From Rhodospirillaceae bacterium (GTDB lineage Bacteria; Pseudomonadota; Alphaproteobacteria; Rhodospirillales; JABHCV01): DNA of 41,414 bases. Position 1 is the first letter of the stretch. Each line of letters starts with the position of its first letter. The stretch is from contig JACNJU010000076.1 of assembly GCA_014382375.1 (NCBI GenBank), positions 1 through 41,414 of the forward strand, in the 5' to 3' direction. Shown in pieces: positions 7,994-16,755 of this stretch. The notes beneath the pieces were generated by a model, which worked only from the letters and a program-made list of their open reading frames with translations, did no database searches and was not told the origin of the DNA. The position numbers and the translations under genes are program-made.

Positions 7994-9259
7994 TTATTCA
8001 GCAGCGGAAGGCTGGCTGGCCATCCGGTCCTGATTTTTACCCAGCGCCAGGGCGACAGCGATCCACAACAGGGCGGCGGGTGCCGCGACCAGGGCGATCA
8101 AACCGCCCTCGAGACCCATAAGCCGGATCGCCCAGCCACTGATGGCGTCACCGCCCCGGTAAATAACAGTATCAATAAAATTCTTCGATTTGTACTTTTG
8201 TTCACGCGAAATAACCGTAAACAGGACCTCGCGCGCCGGTCGGGAAATGCCAAAATTGACGGCCCGTCGCAGGGTTTGAAACCCGGTCACCATCAATACC
8301 CCGGGGGCCACCGCCAACGCCGCAAAACCGGCGATGGTGACAACCGGCAGCAGGGCCGCTGCCAGCCCGACCCCGAACCGGCGCATGAAACGGCCGGTGA
8401 TGAAGCACTGGATGAGGATCGTCGCAAGGCCGACCGCCTGATCAATACGGGCGAAGATGCGCACCCGTTCCGACGGATCGCTTGAGGCCGCCGACACGAT
8501 ATCGGCTTGCAGAAAATACAAAAACGTCGAACTGGCGGTATAGAGAAACAGATACAGACAGATGCCGAGCAGATACGACGATTTGAAGACCTCCGACGCG
8601 CCCGCCAGAATGCCGCCGCCAATGGGGGTTTGCTGCTCCGGCGTGTCCTGCGGCGCCGTTTTCAGAAGGGCGTGAATGCAAGCCACCGCCAGCATCAGGA
8701 ATCCGCACGAGATCAACAACAGATTGTCGGGACCGAACGGGACCGCAATTTCGGCGGCGATGGTGGGACCGGTGATCGCGCCCAGGGAACCCCCGGCGGC
8801 GATAAAGCCGAACAGGCGCTTGCCCTGCTCGTTGCTGAACAGATCGGCCATAAAGCTCCAGAACACGGAAATAACAAACAGGTTAAAGACGCTGACCCAG
8901 ATAAAGAAAGCGCGGCCCACGTAAACCCGGATACCCGGTTCGCCGAACAGGCCATAGAAAATCAACAGATTGGCGATGAAAAACCAATAGACGGCTGGCA
9001 GGAACCGCCGCCGTGGAAACTTCGCGACCAGCATGCCGAACAACGGCACAGCCAGCAGCATGACGGCGAAGGTGCCGGTAAACAGCCACTGCAACTGGCG
9101 AACCCCGCCTGCGATCCCCATCTCATCACGCACCGGCCTTAACAGGTAATAGGCAGTGAGCAGACAAAAGAAATAGGCGAAGGCCAACAACAGGGCCCGG
9201 ACCTCGGACCCACGGACCTCGGCAGTTCGTTCCAGCAGTCGTTCAGGCCATGAGTCCAA
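7994..9259 (-). CDS. MFS-like transporter resembling TLC ATP/ADP translocases
   Basis: A 421-aa polytopic membrane protein with about 12 hydrophobic segments. Its first membrane segment contains FFCLLTAYYLLRPVRDEMG, the conserved opening of the TLC (nucleotide transporter) group also found in free-living proteobacteria under the label MFS transporter. Other features are YWFFIANLLIFYGLF and a basic cytoplasmic loop (KFPRRRFLPA). The start is a TTG at 9259, supported by GGGAG 8 bases upstream. It is followed after 13 bases by the aldo/keto reductase. Nucleotide transport is known only for the intracellular-parasite and plastid members, so the substrate here is open. Confidence 0.75.
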   Translation of the reverse strand: MDSWPERLLERTAEVRGSEVRALLLAFAYFFCLLTAYYLLRPVRDEMGIAGGVRQLQWLFTGTFAVMLLAVPLFGMLVAKFPRRRFLPAVYWFFIANLLIFYGLFGEPGIRVYVGRAFFIWVSVFNLFVISVFWSFMADLFSNEQGKRLFGFIAAGGSLGAITGPTIAAEIAVPFGPDNLLLISCGFLMLAVACIHALLKTAPQDTPEQQTPIGGGILAGASEVFKSSYLLGICLYLFLYTASSTFLYFLQADIVSAASSDPSERVRIFARIDQAVGLATILIQCFITGRFMRRFGVGLAAALLPVVTIAGFAALAVAPGVLMVTGFQTLRRAVNFGISRPAREVLFTVISREQKYKSKNFIDTVIYRGGDAISGWAIRLMGLEGGLIALVAAPAALLWIAVALALGKNQDRMASQPSAAE

Positions 9260-9319
9260 TGGAAATTCTCCCTGAATGAGACCCGATCATAGCCGCTAAT
9301 TACCACCTCTTAAAAGAGC

Positions 9320-10909
9320 TCAGAGCATCTCGCCAATTTTGCGGGTTTTCAGGGTCTCGCGGGCTTTTTCGTATTTGGGATCGTTCCAGAACATCAGGCA
9401 GCCGTTGCACCCCAACCCGCAGCAACTATCGAGGCCGAGAGTCGGGGCCTTGCCGACGTGGGCGCGGCCCTTGACGGTCGGGCGATCCTCGCTGCTGCTA
9501 CGCAGACCGCTTTCCATGTCGAGGCTGACAAGGTTGCCTTCAAGCAGCGTTTGCCGGTCTTCGGACAGTTCGGTTTCCATGCGCGCCACGCTCATCACCG
9601 GAAGCAGGGTTTTTAAATCTTCCCCTTCTTCGTTATGGAAGACAGAGGCTGAAATTCTGATGGAGCGCCCCTGCCCCGGCGCGACCTTTTCAGTGACCTC
9701 ACCGGTTTTGGCGTTTTCAAACGCATACAGGCGCAGGCGCACCGGTTCCATGCGGCCGGGGCTGAGGAATTCGAGCACACAACCGGCGCGCAACGGATTG
9801 CGGATCAGGAAAATCATATCATCGCCGTCCCACTGGGTGATCGCCCCGGCGTAGAGCCAGCCGCCGACCGTGTCCGTGCGGTCGTAGTTATGGGCAAGGT
9901 TGGTCAGGCGTCCTTCATGAAAACCCAAGCTGTAACCACGGCTTTGCAGGGTGTAGAGCTCGCGCAAATAAACGTCGGGTTTCCAGTTTTTGGGGTCGTC
10001 GTACCAGGCGTCGATGGCGTGCCGGTAGGCCCGGGCGGTCATCGCGGCGTAGTATTCGCTTTTGTTGCGGCCTTCGATTTTAAGGCTATCGATGCCGAGG
10101 GCCAGATAGTCATCGAGCTTTGGCATCAGGCACAGGTCCTTGGCGTTCATGATGTAGGAACCGCGCTCGTCCTCTTCGATTTTCATCAATTCGCCAGGCC
10201 GATATTGCTCTTCCAGAAAGAAGTCATAATCATCTTTGTTGTCGGGTGTGATTTCAACATCGAGCCCGTCCTTGGTGCGGGCCAGAACCTTATAGTTCCA
10301 GCGACAGCTTTGCGCGCAGTTGCCCTGATTGGCACCCCGTTCGGCGAGAAAATTGGAGAGCAGGCAGCGCCCGGAATAGGTCATGCACATGGCCCCGTGG
10401 ACAAAGGCCTCGAGCTTGATGTCCGGGCATTTCTCGCGAATTTCGACGAGCTCGGCGAAGCTCACTTCGCGGGCCATCACACACAGCGACGCACCCTGGG
10501 CCTGCCAGCTTTTGACGGTCAGCCATGAACAGGCGTTGGCCTGGGTTGAAACATGCAGTTCCAGTTCGGGGGCGTTTTCCTTCAAATAATGAAAGACGCC
10601 GGGATCCGACACGATCAGCCCGTCAGGCCCGACTTTACGCACGGTCTCGACAAACTGCGGTAATTTTTCGATGTCCCGGTTATGGGTAAACAGGTTGAGG
10701 GTCAGGTAGATGCGTTTGCCGCGGGCGTGGGCGAAGCGCACCCCTTCGGATAATTCCTCCAGGGTGAACGAGGACTGGGTGCGTAAGGAAAGGTCGGGGG
10801 TTCCGGCATAGACCGCGTCGGCACCATAAAGGATCGCCGTCTTCAGCTTCGACAAGGAACCTGCAGGCATCAGCAGTTCAGCGCGATGTGGTTTGGTTGG
10901 CGTTGTCAT
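9320..10909 (-). CDS. Peptidase U32 family protein (TrhP/YegQ-like) with C-terminal cysteine cluster
   Basis: A 529-aa U32-family protein. The first 280 residues have the family core: ELLMPAGSLSKLKTAILYGADAVYAG, STQANACSW, then the signature EAFVHGAMCMTYSGRCLLSNF and GNCAQSCRWNY. These cysteines match those thought to bind an Fe-S cluster in RlhA and TrhP. Despite the name, characterised U32 members (TrhP, RlhA) hydroxylate tRNA or rRNA using prephenate-derived chemistry, so an RNA-modifying role is the best inference. The middle has the usual U32 C-terminal barrel. The last 50 residues (DSCCGLGCNGCLMFWNDP) form an extra Cys-rich tail, making the protein about 70 aa longer than E. coli TrhP. 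It is a single gene; the closest neighbour downstream is the transporter, 60 bases away. Confidence 0.85.
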   Translation of the reverse strand: MTTPTKPHRAELLMPAGSLSKLKTAILYGADAVYAGTPDLSLRTQSSFTLEELSEGVRFAHARGKRIYLTLNLFTHNRDIEKLPQFVETVRKVGPDGLIVSDPGVFHYLKENAPELELHVSTQANACSWLTVKSWQAQGASLCVMAREVSFAELVEIREKCPDIKLEAFVHGAMCMTYSGRCLLSNFLAERGANQGNCAQSCRWNYKVLARTKDGLDVEITPDNKDDYDFFLEEQYRPGELMKIEEDERGSYIMNAKDLCLMPKLDDYLALGIDSLKIEGRNKSEYYAAMTARAYRHAIDAWYDDPKNWKPDVYLRELYTLQSRGYSLGFHEGRLTNLAHNYDRTDTVGGWLYAGAITQWDGDDMIFLIRNPLRAGCVLEFLSPGRMEPVRLRLYAFENAKTGEVTEKVAPGQGRSIRISASVFHNEEGEDLKTLLPVMSVARMETELSEDRQTLLEGNLVSLDMESGLRSSSEDRPTVKGRAHVGKAPTLGLDSCCGLGCNGCLMFWNDPKYEKARETLKTRKIGEML

Positions 10910-10926
10910 TTTGCATACCTAATCGC

Positions 10927-10958
10927 AAAAACGGCCCTACACAAGTGCAGGACCGTTT
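10927..10958 (-). terminator. Intrinsic terminator after degP
   Basis: On the minus strand the stem AAACGGTCCT / AGGGCCGTTT (one G-U-like mismatch, about 10-base loop) is followed by five T residues and lies 28 bases after the stop codon of the protease gene. It separates degP from the U32 gene. Confidence 0.8.
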
Positions 10959-10985
10959 CAGTGAGACTTTACAAGCCTCTTTTGG

Positions 10986-12497
10986 CTATTCCTTCTCGAT
11001 ACTCAAGGCGACAAAACGCAGACCCGACTGGCCTTCAATGAGCAGCAGGATACGCTTGTTGCCTTCCTTGCGGGCTTCATCAATTTTGCCAATGACCTGA
11101 TCAGGCGAGGTCACCTCCTGCTGGCTGACTTCGACAATCAGGTCGCCGGGACGGATACCTTTTTCGAAGGCGACCCCGTCGTCGGCAACTTCGGTGACAA
11201 TGACACCGCGCGCTTTTTCGTCCAGTTTGAACTTTTCGCGCAAGGCCGGTGTCAGTTCAGCCAGGGTCAGGCCCAGCGGGTCGACCATCTTGTCGCCTCC
11301 GGCGGCATTGTCATTGTCTTGGCCGCCGTCGGGTCCTGCCGCCGCCATTTCTGTTTCATCGAGCCTGCCGATGGTTACCTTGACGGTCTTTTTCTTGCCG
11401 TCACGCCAGACAACCACATTAACCGGCTTGTCGACTTCGGTTTCGGCGACGATACGCGGCAGTTTGCGCATTTGCGGGACCGGCTTGCCATCAAATTCAA
11501 GAATGACATCACCGGCCTTAAGGCCAGAATCTTCGGCCGGGCCACCCTTGATCAAGCTGGCGACCAGTGCCCCTTCGGCCTTTTTCAAGCCAAGGGTTTC
11601 GGCAATTTCTTCGGTGACGCCCTGAATATGGACACCAAGCCAGCCACGCCTGACTTGGCCGTGATTGATCAACTGGTTGATGATCGGCTGGGCGCCGGAG
11701 CTGGGAATAGAAAAGCCGATGCCAACACTACCGCCAGAAGGCGAGTAGATGGCCGAATTGATGCCGATGACCTCGCCATCCATATTGAACAGCGGGCCGC
11801 CGGAATTACCCCGGTTGATGGAGGCATCTGTCTGAATGAAGTTGTCATAAGGGCCGGACTGGATATCGCGCCCGCGAGCCGAAATAATGCCGGCCGTAAC
11901 CGTGCCGCCAAGACCGAACGGATTGCCGATAGCAACAACCCAGTCGCCGACCCTGGCGTCGTCGGAGTTACCAAAACTGACGGAGGCCATTTTTTTGGTC
12001 GATTTGATCTTCAGAACTGCCAGATCGGTTTTTGCGTCACGGCCAATGAGTTCCGCCTTCAGGCGGTCATTGTCATGAAGAATGACGGTGATTTCGTCGG
12101 CATCGGCAATGACGTGATTATTGGTGATGACGTAAGCGTCGCCATTCTTCTTGGTATCAATAATGAACCCGGAACCAAGCGATGTCGCCTTGTGTTGGCG
12201 ACGGTCTGGACCTTGCGGCTGGTTACGCTCGAGAAAATCCTTGAAGAATTCCTCAAACGGCGAGCCCGGCGGCAATTGGGGCATTTGCGGGTTGCTGCGC
12301 CCTTCAATCACCTGGGTGGTGGAAATATTAACCACGGCGGGGAGTAACTTTTCAGCCATATCGGCAAAACTGTCGGGAGCCGAGCGGGCATAAGCCGGGA
12401 TTGAGAACGCCATGAACATCATCGCCAGCAAGCCCATGGCAAGCATCTGCCATTGCCAGCGAGAGATTGAATGTATGGTCATTGGTTTACTGTTCAC
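10986..12497 (-). CDS. degP: DegP/Do-family periplasmic serine endoprotease
   Basis: A 503-aa protein that starts at a GTG (12497) with AGGAG 9 bases upstream. A signal peptide spans about residues 1-38 (hydrophobic MLAMGLLAMMFMAFSIPAYA). The trypsin-like domain has the triad His128 (NNHVIADA), Asp158 (KTDLAVLKI) and Ser232 (GNSGGPLF). Two PDZ domains follow (about 290-375 and 405-500, each with a GLKAGDVI or GIRPGDLI type start). The family degrades or holds misfolded envelope proteins. It lies downstream of hflK, hflC and DUF2065, a conserved group in alphaproteobacteria in which the membrane complex and the periplasmic protease share quality-control work. A 103-base gap with an inverted repeat suggests that it also has its own promoter. 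Confidence 0.95.
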   Translation of the reverse strand: MNSKPMTIHSISRWQWQMLAMGLLAMMFMAFSIPAYARSAPDSFADMAEKLLPAVVNISTTQVIEGRSNPQMPQLPPGSPFEEFFKDFLERNQPQGPDRRQHKATSLGSGFIIDTKKNGDAYVITNNHVIADADEITVILHDNDRLKAELIGRDAKTDLAVLKIKSTKKMASVSFGNSDDARVGDWVVAIGNPFGLGGTVTAGIISARGRDIQSGPYDNFIQTDASINRGNSGGPLFNMDGEVIGINSAIYSPSGGSVGIGFSIPSSGAQPIINQLINHGQVRRGWLGVHIQGVTEEIAETLGLKKAEGALVASLIKGGPAEDSGLKAGDVILEFDGKPVPQMRKLPRIVAETEVDKPVNVVVWRDGKKKTVKVTIGRLDETEMAAAGPDGGQDNDNAAGGDKMVDPLGLTLAELTPALREKFKLDEKARGVIVTEVADDGVAFEKGIRPGDLIVEVSQQEVTSPDQVIGKIDEARKEGNKRILLLIEGQSGLRFVALSIEKE

Positions 12498-12548
12498 GGT
12501 TGTATTCTCCTAGAGGGATGTTCTGTGTACCTTTCCCAGATCACCCAT

Positions 12549-12570
12549 TGTGACAAACAATATGGTCACA
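12549..12570. promoter_or_regulatory. Inverted repeat upstream of degP
   Basis: TGTGAC and GTCACA are separated by 10 bases, 52 bases upstream of the degP start codon. The spacing between half-sites is wrong for CRP (12 bases between TGTGA and TCACA rather than 6). It could be an operator for an envelope-stress regulator, but no name can be given. Confidence 0.25.
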
Positions 12571-12600
12571 CTATGGCAATTTGGGTACGATTTTATGGTA

Positions 12601-12792
12601 TTAATATCTAACCAGCCAAACGATACCGACCCCCAGAACGGCTGCCGCGATCCCGACAAAACGCAGATTCCCCGATCCCAGTTCAAGCACTTGCGCCATC
12701 ATTCGCCGCATGGCGTCGGGAAACAGGGCATATGCCGCCCCCTCGAAGACCAGCGCCAGACCGAAGGCGGCGAACAGATCAGACCAATGCAT
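12601..12792 (-). CDS. DUF2065 family small membrane protein
   Basis: A 63-aa protein with two hydrophobic helices (about residues 3-22 and 41-61) and the DUF2065 pattern: DLFAAFGLALVFEGAAYALFPDAMRRMM, then LRFVGIAAAVLGVGIVWLVR. Members are found next to hflC and degP in many proteobacteria, as here (47 bases after hflC and 103 before degP). The function is not known; the location suggests help to the HflKC membrane complex or its FtsH partner. Confidence 0.88.
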   Translation of the reverse strand: MHWSDLFAAFGLALVFEGAAYALFPDAMRRMMAQVLELGSGNLRFVGIAAAVLGVGIVWLVRY

Positions 12793-12839
12793 GGCTTATA
12801 GCTGTGCCTGCCCCGCCCGTAAGCGTGTCAGGCACATAT

Positions 12840-13715
12840 TCATCTCTGCTTGCCACCGGAAGCAGCACCGAAGAAGCGCATGAAATCGCTGCTTGGCGAA
12901 AGCACCAGTGAGGTGTCCTTGTCAAAGGCTTTACCATAAGCCTCCATGGTCCTATAGAAGCCGAAGAACCCAGGGTCACGGCCAAAGGCACTATTGAGGA
13001 TTGCCGTGCGTGCACCTTCACCCTGACCGCGGGCGATTTCCGCTTCCTTCTGGGCGTTAGCCAGAATGACAGTGCGTTCACGGTCGGCACCAGCCTGAAT
13101 TTTGGTCTTTTCCTCCTCACCCTTGGCCCGCAGTTCCGCTGCCTGGGCGACGCGGGATGAGCGCATCCGGTTATACACCGCCTGCGAGGTGGTGCCGGGC
13201 AAATCAGTGCGACCAATGCGAACATCAATCACCTCGACCCCGAAATCCGGAGCCTGGCCCTTCAACTGTTCACTGATCAAGTGCATGACATCGGCGCGCT
13301 TGGCCGTCAGCATGTCGCCGAGCAGCACTTTACCGACTTCGGCGCGCACCGCAGAGTTCAGGCGGCCACCGAAGACCGCGCGAAATTCAATGTCGGTCGA
13401 GACTTTCTTGCGAAATTCCAGCGGATCGACGATGCGGTAACGGGCGAAGCTGTCGACGTTAACGCGTTTCTGATCCTGCAGGATAACTTCCTGCGGGCTG
13501 GGGTCCAGATCGAGGATACGGCGGTCAAAGTATTCGACGTTCTGCACGAACGGCAGCTTGAATTTCAGGCCCGGTTCACGCTCGATCCGGATCGGATTAC
13601 CGAATTGCAGAACCAACGCCTGGCTGGCCTGGTGGACGGTGAACATGGTGCCATAGGCGACGATACCGCCGGCAATGACAACAACGCCGATAATGGCGAG
13701 AAATACCTTATTCAT
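12840..13715 (-). CDS. hflC: HflC, SPFH/band-7 modulator of FtsH
   Basis: A 291-aa membrane protein with an N-terminal transmembrane segment (residues about 4-22) followed by the SPFH/band-7 domain: VHQASQALVLQFGNPIR, then REPGLKFKLPFVQNVEYFDRRILDLD. A helical region rich in Ala, Glu and Lys follows (AAELRAKGEEEKTKIQAGADRERTVILA). With HflK it builds a large periplasmic cage around FtsH and limits its proteolysis of membrane proteins. Its ATG shares one base with the hflK stop codon (TGATG), so the two are translationally coupled. Length matches the family. Confidence 0.95.
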   Translation of the reverse strand: MNKVFLAIIGVVVIAGGIVAYGTMFTVHQASQALVLQFGNPIRIEREPGLKFKLPFVQNVEYFDRRILDLDPSPQEVILQDQKRVNVDSFARYRIVDPLEFRKKVSTDIEFRAVFGGRLNSAVRAEVGKVLLGDMLTAKRADVMHLISEQLKGQAPDFGVEVIDVRIGRTDLPGTTSQAVYNRMRSSRVAQAAELRAKGEEEKTKIQAGADRERTVILANAQKEAEIARGQGEGARTAILNSAFGRDPGFFGFYRTMEAYGKAFDKDTSLVLSPSSDFMRFFGAASGGKQR

Positions 13716-14785
13716 CAGTTAGCTCCCGCGTTTTTCTTTTGCAATTCAGGCAATGGAAGATAGGGAACGACGCCCGCACCACCTTCATTATCGATGATGA
13801 CCTTGTTTGAATTTTGCAGGACTTCCTGCATACGCTCGATATACAAACGCTCGATGGTCACTTCCTTGCCACCTTTGTAGGCTTCATAGACCGACAGGAA
13901 ACGTTCGGCCTCACCTTCGGCCTCGCGGGTTATCTTTTCCTTGTATGCCAGGGCATCCTGTATCAGGCGGGCGGCTTCACCCTTTGCCTTGGGAACGATA
14001 CCATTGCGATAGGCGTCGGCTTCGTTGACGCTGCGCTCCTGATCCTGCTTGGCGCGCTGAACGTCGTTGAAGGCGTCAATCACTTCGGAGGGCGGATCGA
14101 CCTTCTGCTGCTTGACCTCAACGATAAAGACACCGGTACCGTAACTGTCCAGGATTTGCTGCAACAGTTCCTTGGTCTGGGCTTCGACTTCGCCACGCTT
14201 GACGGTCAGGGCGTCTTCCAAAGTCGTCTGACCGATCACTTCACGGATCGCGCTTTCGGCAGAAATTTTAACCGTCGCTTCGGGGTTGCGAATGTTAAAC
14301 AGGAAGTCGGCGGCATTCTTGATACGCCACTGAACAACAAAATCCACATCAATGATGTTCTGATCACCGGTCAGCATCAAACTTTCCTGGGGCACATCGC
14401 GGACACTCGTGCTCCTGTCGTCACTGTTGGTGCGGTAGCCGATGGTAATCTGGTTGGTGTGTTCGACATTGGGTTTGAAAACCTGACCCAGCGGCGCCGG
14501 TGCCCAGTAATTAAGTCCGGGTGCCGTTACCTTGACGAATTTACCGAACAGCAGTTCAACGCCCTGCTCACCGGGCTGGACCCGGTAAAAACCGCTAAAC
14601 AGCCAGATCGCGATAACACCGAGGAGAATCAGGATAAAACCACGCGAAGAGCCTAATCCACCGGGAACCAGGTTCTTGAACTTGTCCTGTGAACGGCGCA
14701 GCAGTTCCTCAATATCAGGTGGAGGCGTTCCGGGGCCACGGCCCCATGGGCCTTGTCCGCCGCCGCCTTGTTGATTCCAGGCCAT
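13715..14785 (-). CDS. hflK: HflK, SPFH/band-7 modulator of FtsH
   Basis: A 356-aa partner of HflC. The N-terminus is a Gly/Gln/Pro-rich cytoplasmic tail (MAWNQQGGGGQGPWGRGPG) as in other HflK proteins, followed by a transmembrane segment (about residues 47-66, FILILLGVIAIWLFSGFY) and a band-7 domain (VQPGEQGVELLFGKFVKVTAPGLNYW). A long helical region then ends in a Glu/Lys-rich tail. The start ATG follows AAGGA at 10 bases. It is the first gene of hflK-hflC-DUF2065-degP and divergent from mrp, with a 171-base region between them that presumably holds both promoters; no clear hexamers could be fixed. Confidence 0.95.
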   Translation of the reverse strand: MAWNQQGGGGQGPWGRGPGTPPPDIEELLRRSQDKFKNLVPGGLGSSRGFILILLGVIAIWLFSGFYRVQPGEQGVELLFGKFVKVTAPGLNYWAPAPLGQVFKPNVEHTNQITIGYRTNSDDRSTSVRDVPQESLMLTGDQNIIDVDFVVQWRIKNAADFLFNIRNPEATVKISAESAIREVIGQTTLEDALTVKRGEVEAQTKELLQQILDSYGTGVFIVEVKQQKVDPPSEVIDAFNDVQRAKQDQERSVNEADAYRNGIVPKAKGEAARLIQDALAYKEKITREAEGEAERFLSVYEAYKGGKEVTIERLYIERMQEVLQNSNKVIIDNEGGAGVVPYLPLPELQKKNAGAN

Positions 14786-14956
14786 TAATTTATAGTCCTT
14801 TTCAAATTAGTCCGAATACCAGTCTTGTATTTTGCAATTCTAATGTTACTTCTAAAGCAATTATTGACTGCCTTATAGGACAGCCAGCGCGGCGGCGCAA
14901 CGTTGCAGCGACACGGCACGAGATGGATATCGGTTTAAATTTTGGAGATTTCAAGT

Positions 14957-16087
14957 ATGTCGGCGATTAATGAAGAACTTATTCTCGATGCCCTGGGGGC
15001 GGTCAAGGATGGCGAGAATGATATTGTCAGCCAGAAAATGGTTAGCGGATTACAGATCAAGGATGGCCACGTCGCTTTCGCCATTGAGGTTGATCCCGCC
15101 CGTGGCGCCCAGATGGAGCCCCTGCGCAAGGAAGCCGAAAAGATTGTACACGCCCTTGATGGGGTGCTGTCGGCAACTGTCGTACTGACTGCCGAAGCGG
15201 GGCAAGGGGGCGGAAATGCCCAGCCGCAAGCCCCGGAACAGCATCAGCACCACCCGGCCGGAACCGGCCCTGACGCCATCATGATGCCTGGCGTTAAAGC
15301 CATCATCGCGGTTGCTTCGGGCAAGGGCGGTGTCGGCAAATCGACAACTTCGGTCAATCTGGCCCTGGCGCTGGCCGCCGACGGCCGCAGCGTTGGCATT
15401 CTGGACGCCGATATCTACGGCCCGTCGGTCCCCCGTATGCTGGGCGTTCAGGGTGAACCTTCCTCCAGTGACGGCAAGACCCTGGATCCCATGCAGGGTC
15501 ACGGCATCAAATGTATGTCCATGGGCTTTTTGATTGAAGAAGAAACCCCGGTCATCTGGCGCGGCCCGATGGCCCAGACGGCGTTGCAACAAATGATGCG
15601 CGACATCAACTGGGGCGATCTTGATGTTCTTGTCGTCGACATGCCCCCGGGCACCGGCGATGTGCAGTTAACCATGGCCCAGCAAGTTCCGTTAACCGGC
15701 GCGATTATTGTTTCAACACCGCAGGATATTGCTCTTGCCGATGCCAGACGCGGCCTCAACATGTTTCGTAAAGTCGATGTTCCGGTCTTCGGCATTATCG
15801 AAAACATGAGCTACTTTGCCTGCCCGCACTGTGGTGAGCGTTCTGATATTTTCAGCCATGGCGGGGCCAAAGCAGAAGCCGCATTGCTGAGCACCGATTT
15901 CCTTGGTGAAATTCCCCTGGCCATCGACATCCGTGAAACATCGGACAACGGTAATCCGATTGTCATTTCCCAGCCCGACAGCGAACACGCCAGGGCTTAT
16001 CGGGCCATCGCCGTGGAAGTCTGGCGTAAAACTGTCGCAGCCCAGGAGAAAGGCGAAGCGGAAGCCCCGCGTATCGTCGTTCAGTAA
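14957..16087 (+). CDS. apbC: Mrp/ApbC-type P-loop ATPase, Fe-S cluster carrier
   Basis: A 376-aa protein. Residues 1-80 form a DUF59/MIP18-like domain, followed by a His/Gln/Pro-rich linker (about 83-105). The ParA-like ATPase domain then has the deviant Walker A SGKGGVGKST (residues 121-130), the switch region DADIYGPSVPRMLG and DMPPGTGDVQL. A CxxC pair (C289 and C292, FACPHCG) is used in this family to bind a bridging 4Fe-4S cluster at the dimer interface. It would load Fe-S clusters onto apoproteins. The ATG at 14957 has GGAG at 9 bases; a TTG 15 bases earlier lies inside that ribosome site and is unlikely. It is monocistronic, with a strong terminator. Confidence 0.94.
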   Translation: MSAINEELILDALGAVKDGENDIVSQKMVSGLQIKDGHVAFAIEVDPARGAQMEPLRKEAEKIVHALDGVLSATVVLTAEAGQGGGNAQPQAPEQHQHHPAGTGPDAIMMPGVKAIIAVASGKGGVGKSTTSVNLALALAADGRSVGILDADIYGPSVPRMLGVQGEPSSSDGKTLDPMQGHGIKCMSMGFLIEEETPVIWRGPMAQTALQQMMRDINWGDLDVLVVDMPPGTGDVQLTMAQQVPLTGAIIVSTPQDIALADARRGLNMFRKVDVPVFGIIENMSYFACPHCGERSDIFSHGGAKAEAALLSTDFLGEIPLAIDIRETSDNGNPIVISQPDSEHARAYRAIAVEVWRKTVAAQEKGEAEAPRIVVQ

Positions 16088-16110
16088 AGCCTCGCGCCAA
16101 ATGTGTTTTA

Positions 16111-16152
16111 AAAAGCGGCAGCCCTGGATTTCAGGGTTGCCGCTTTTTTTTA
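16111..16152 (+). terminator. Strong bidirectional terminator between mrp and the receiver gene
   Basis: The stem AAAGCGGCAGCCCTG / CAGGGTTGCCGCTTT (about 15 bp, one G-U type mismatch, small loop) is followed by eight T residues on the plus strand and preceded by four A residues. It lies 23 bases after the mrp stop. The stop codon of the convergent receiver gene (16152-16150) sits inside the T run, so the same hairpin ends transcription from both sides. Confidence 0.92.
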
Positions 16153-16665
16153 AACATCCCTGATGCTGCGGGTTGCCTTGGTTGCCTCCCAGATCGTCTC
16201 CTGCAGCCCACAAATACACTCTTTTGATTTATCCTGTTCACAGTCGTTCGTGTGCCTTGCATATTTCATCAGGCGGAAGATGTAATTCTTAAGGCTGTTT
16301 GACACCCGATCAAGGGTGCGCCCGACAATGAGGGAAAGATAGACTTCATCAAAAGGCTTGCCGATAAAGTCATCAGCACCAGCGCGGAAACACTGCAAAA
16401 TGACCTGGGGATTGGTATCGGACGTCATTACAATGACGGGGAGCGTCAGCAACTTGCTTCTAAGTTGGCGCAATGCCATCAACCCGTCGATACCGGGAAG
16501 GTGAAAATCAAGCAGGATTAAATCAGCTTCTTCCCGACGCACCACGTTGGCAAGATTGTCGGCGTCGCCCAACTGGCTAACCGTATGGCCATCCGCAACC
16601 AACAGCAGCGCCGTGTATTCGCGCAACGCAACATCATCTTCAACAACTAGAATATTCTGCCCCAT
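16150..16665 (-). CDS. Single-domain response regulator (CheY-like receiver with extra C-terminal tail)
   Basis: About 171 aa from the ATG at 16665. The receiver domain (residues 1-125) has the acidic pair E9-D10-D11, phospho-acceptor Asp53 (LILLDFHLPGIDG), Thr81 (VIVMTSD) and Lys103 (GKPF), so all active residues are present. No DNA-binding output domain follows. Instead there is a tail of about 45 residues with several Cys (DCEQDKSKECICGLQETIWEA). It lies downstream of cheZ on the same strand, so it may be a CheY-type motor or signal protein that CheZ dephosphorylates. The start is uncertain: an upstream TTG would add 12 residues, and none of the options has a clear ribosome site. Confidence 0.85.
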   Translation of the reverse strand: MGQNILVVEDDVALREYTALLLVADGHTVSQLGDADNLANVVRREEADLILLDFHLPGIDGLMALRQLRSKLLTLPVIVMTSDTNPQVILQCFRAGADDFIGKPFDEVYLSLIVGRTLDRVSNSLKNYIFRLMKYARHTNDCEQDKSKECICGLQETIWEATKATRSIRDV

Positions 16666-16755
16666 CACCAGTACACATGGGGCTGCAGCACCAATTTTCA
16701 ATAAAAAGTTGAAAAAAATCTCTTTTTTATGCTAATAGGCTGTAAATGCTATATT

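Noticed and set aside
12779-13228. 149-codon minus-strand frame overlapping hflC
   Set aside because: It is a shifted frame of hflC on the same strand and has no family features.
14942-14956. TTG at 14942 as the start of the Mrp ATPase
   Set aside because: It overlaps the GGAG ribosome site that fits the ATG at 14957.
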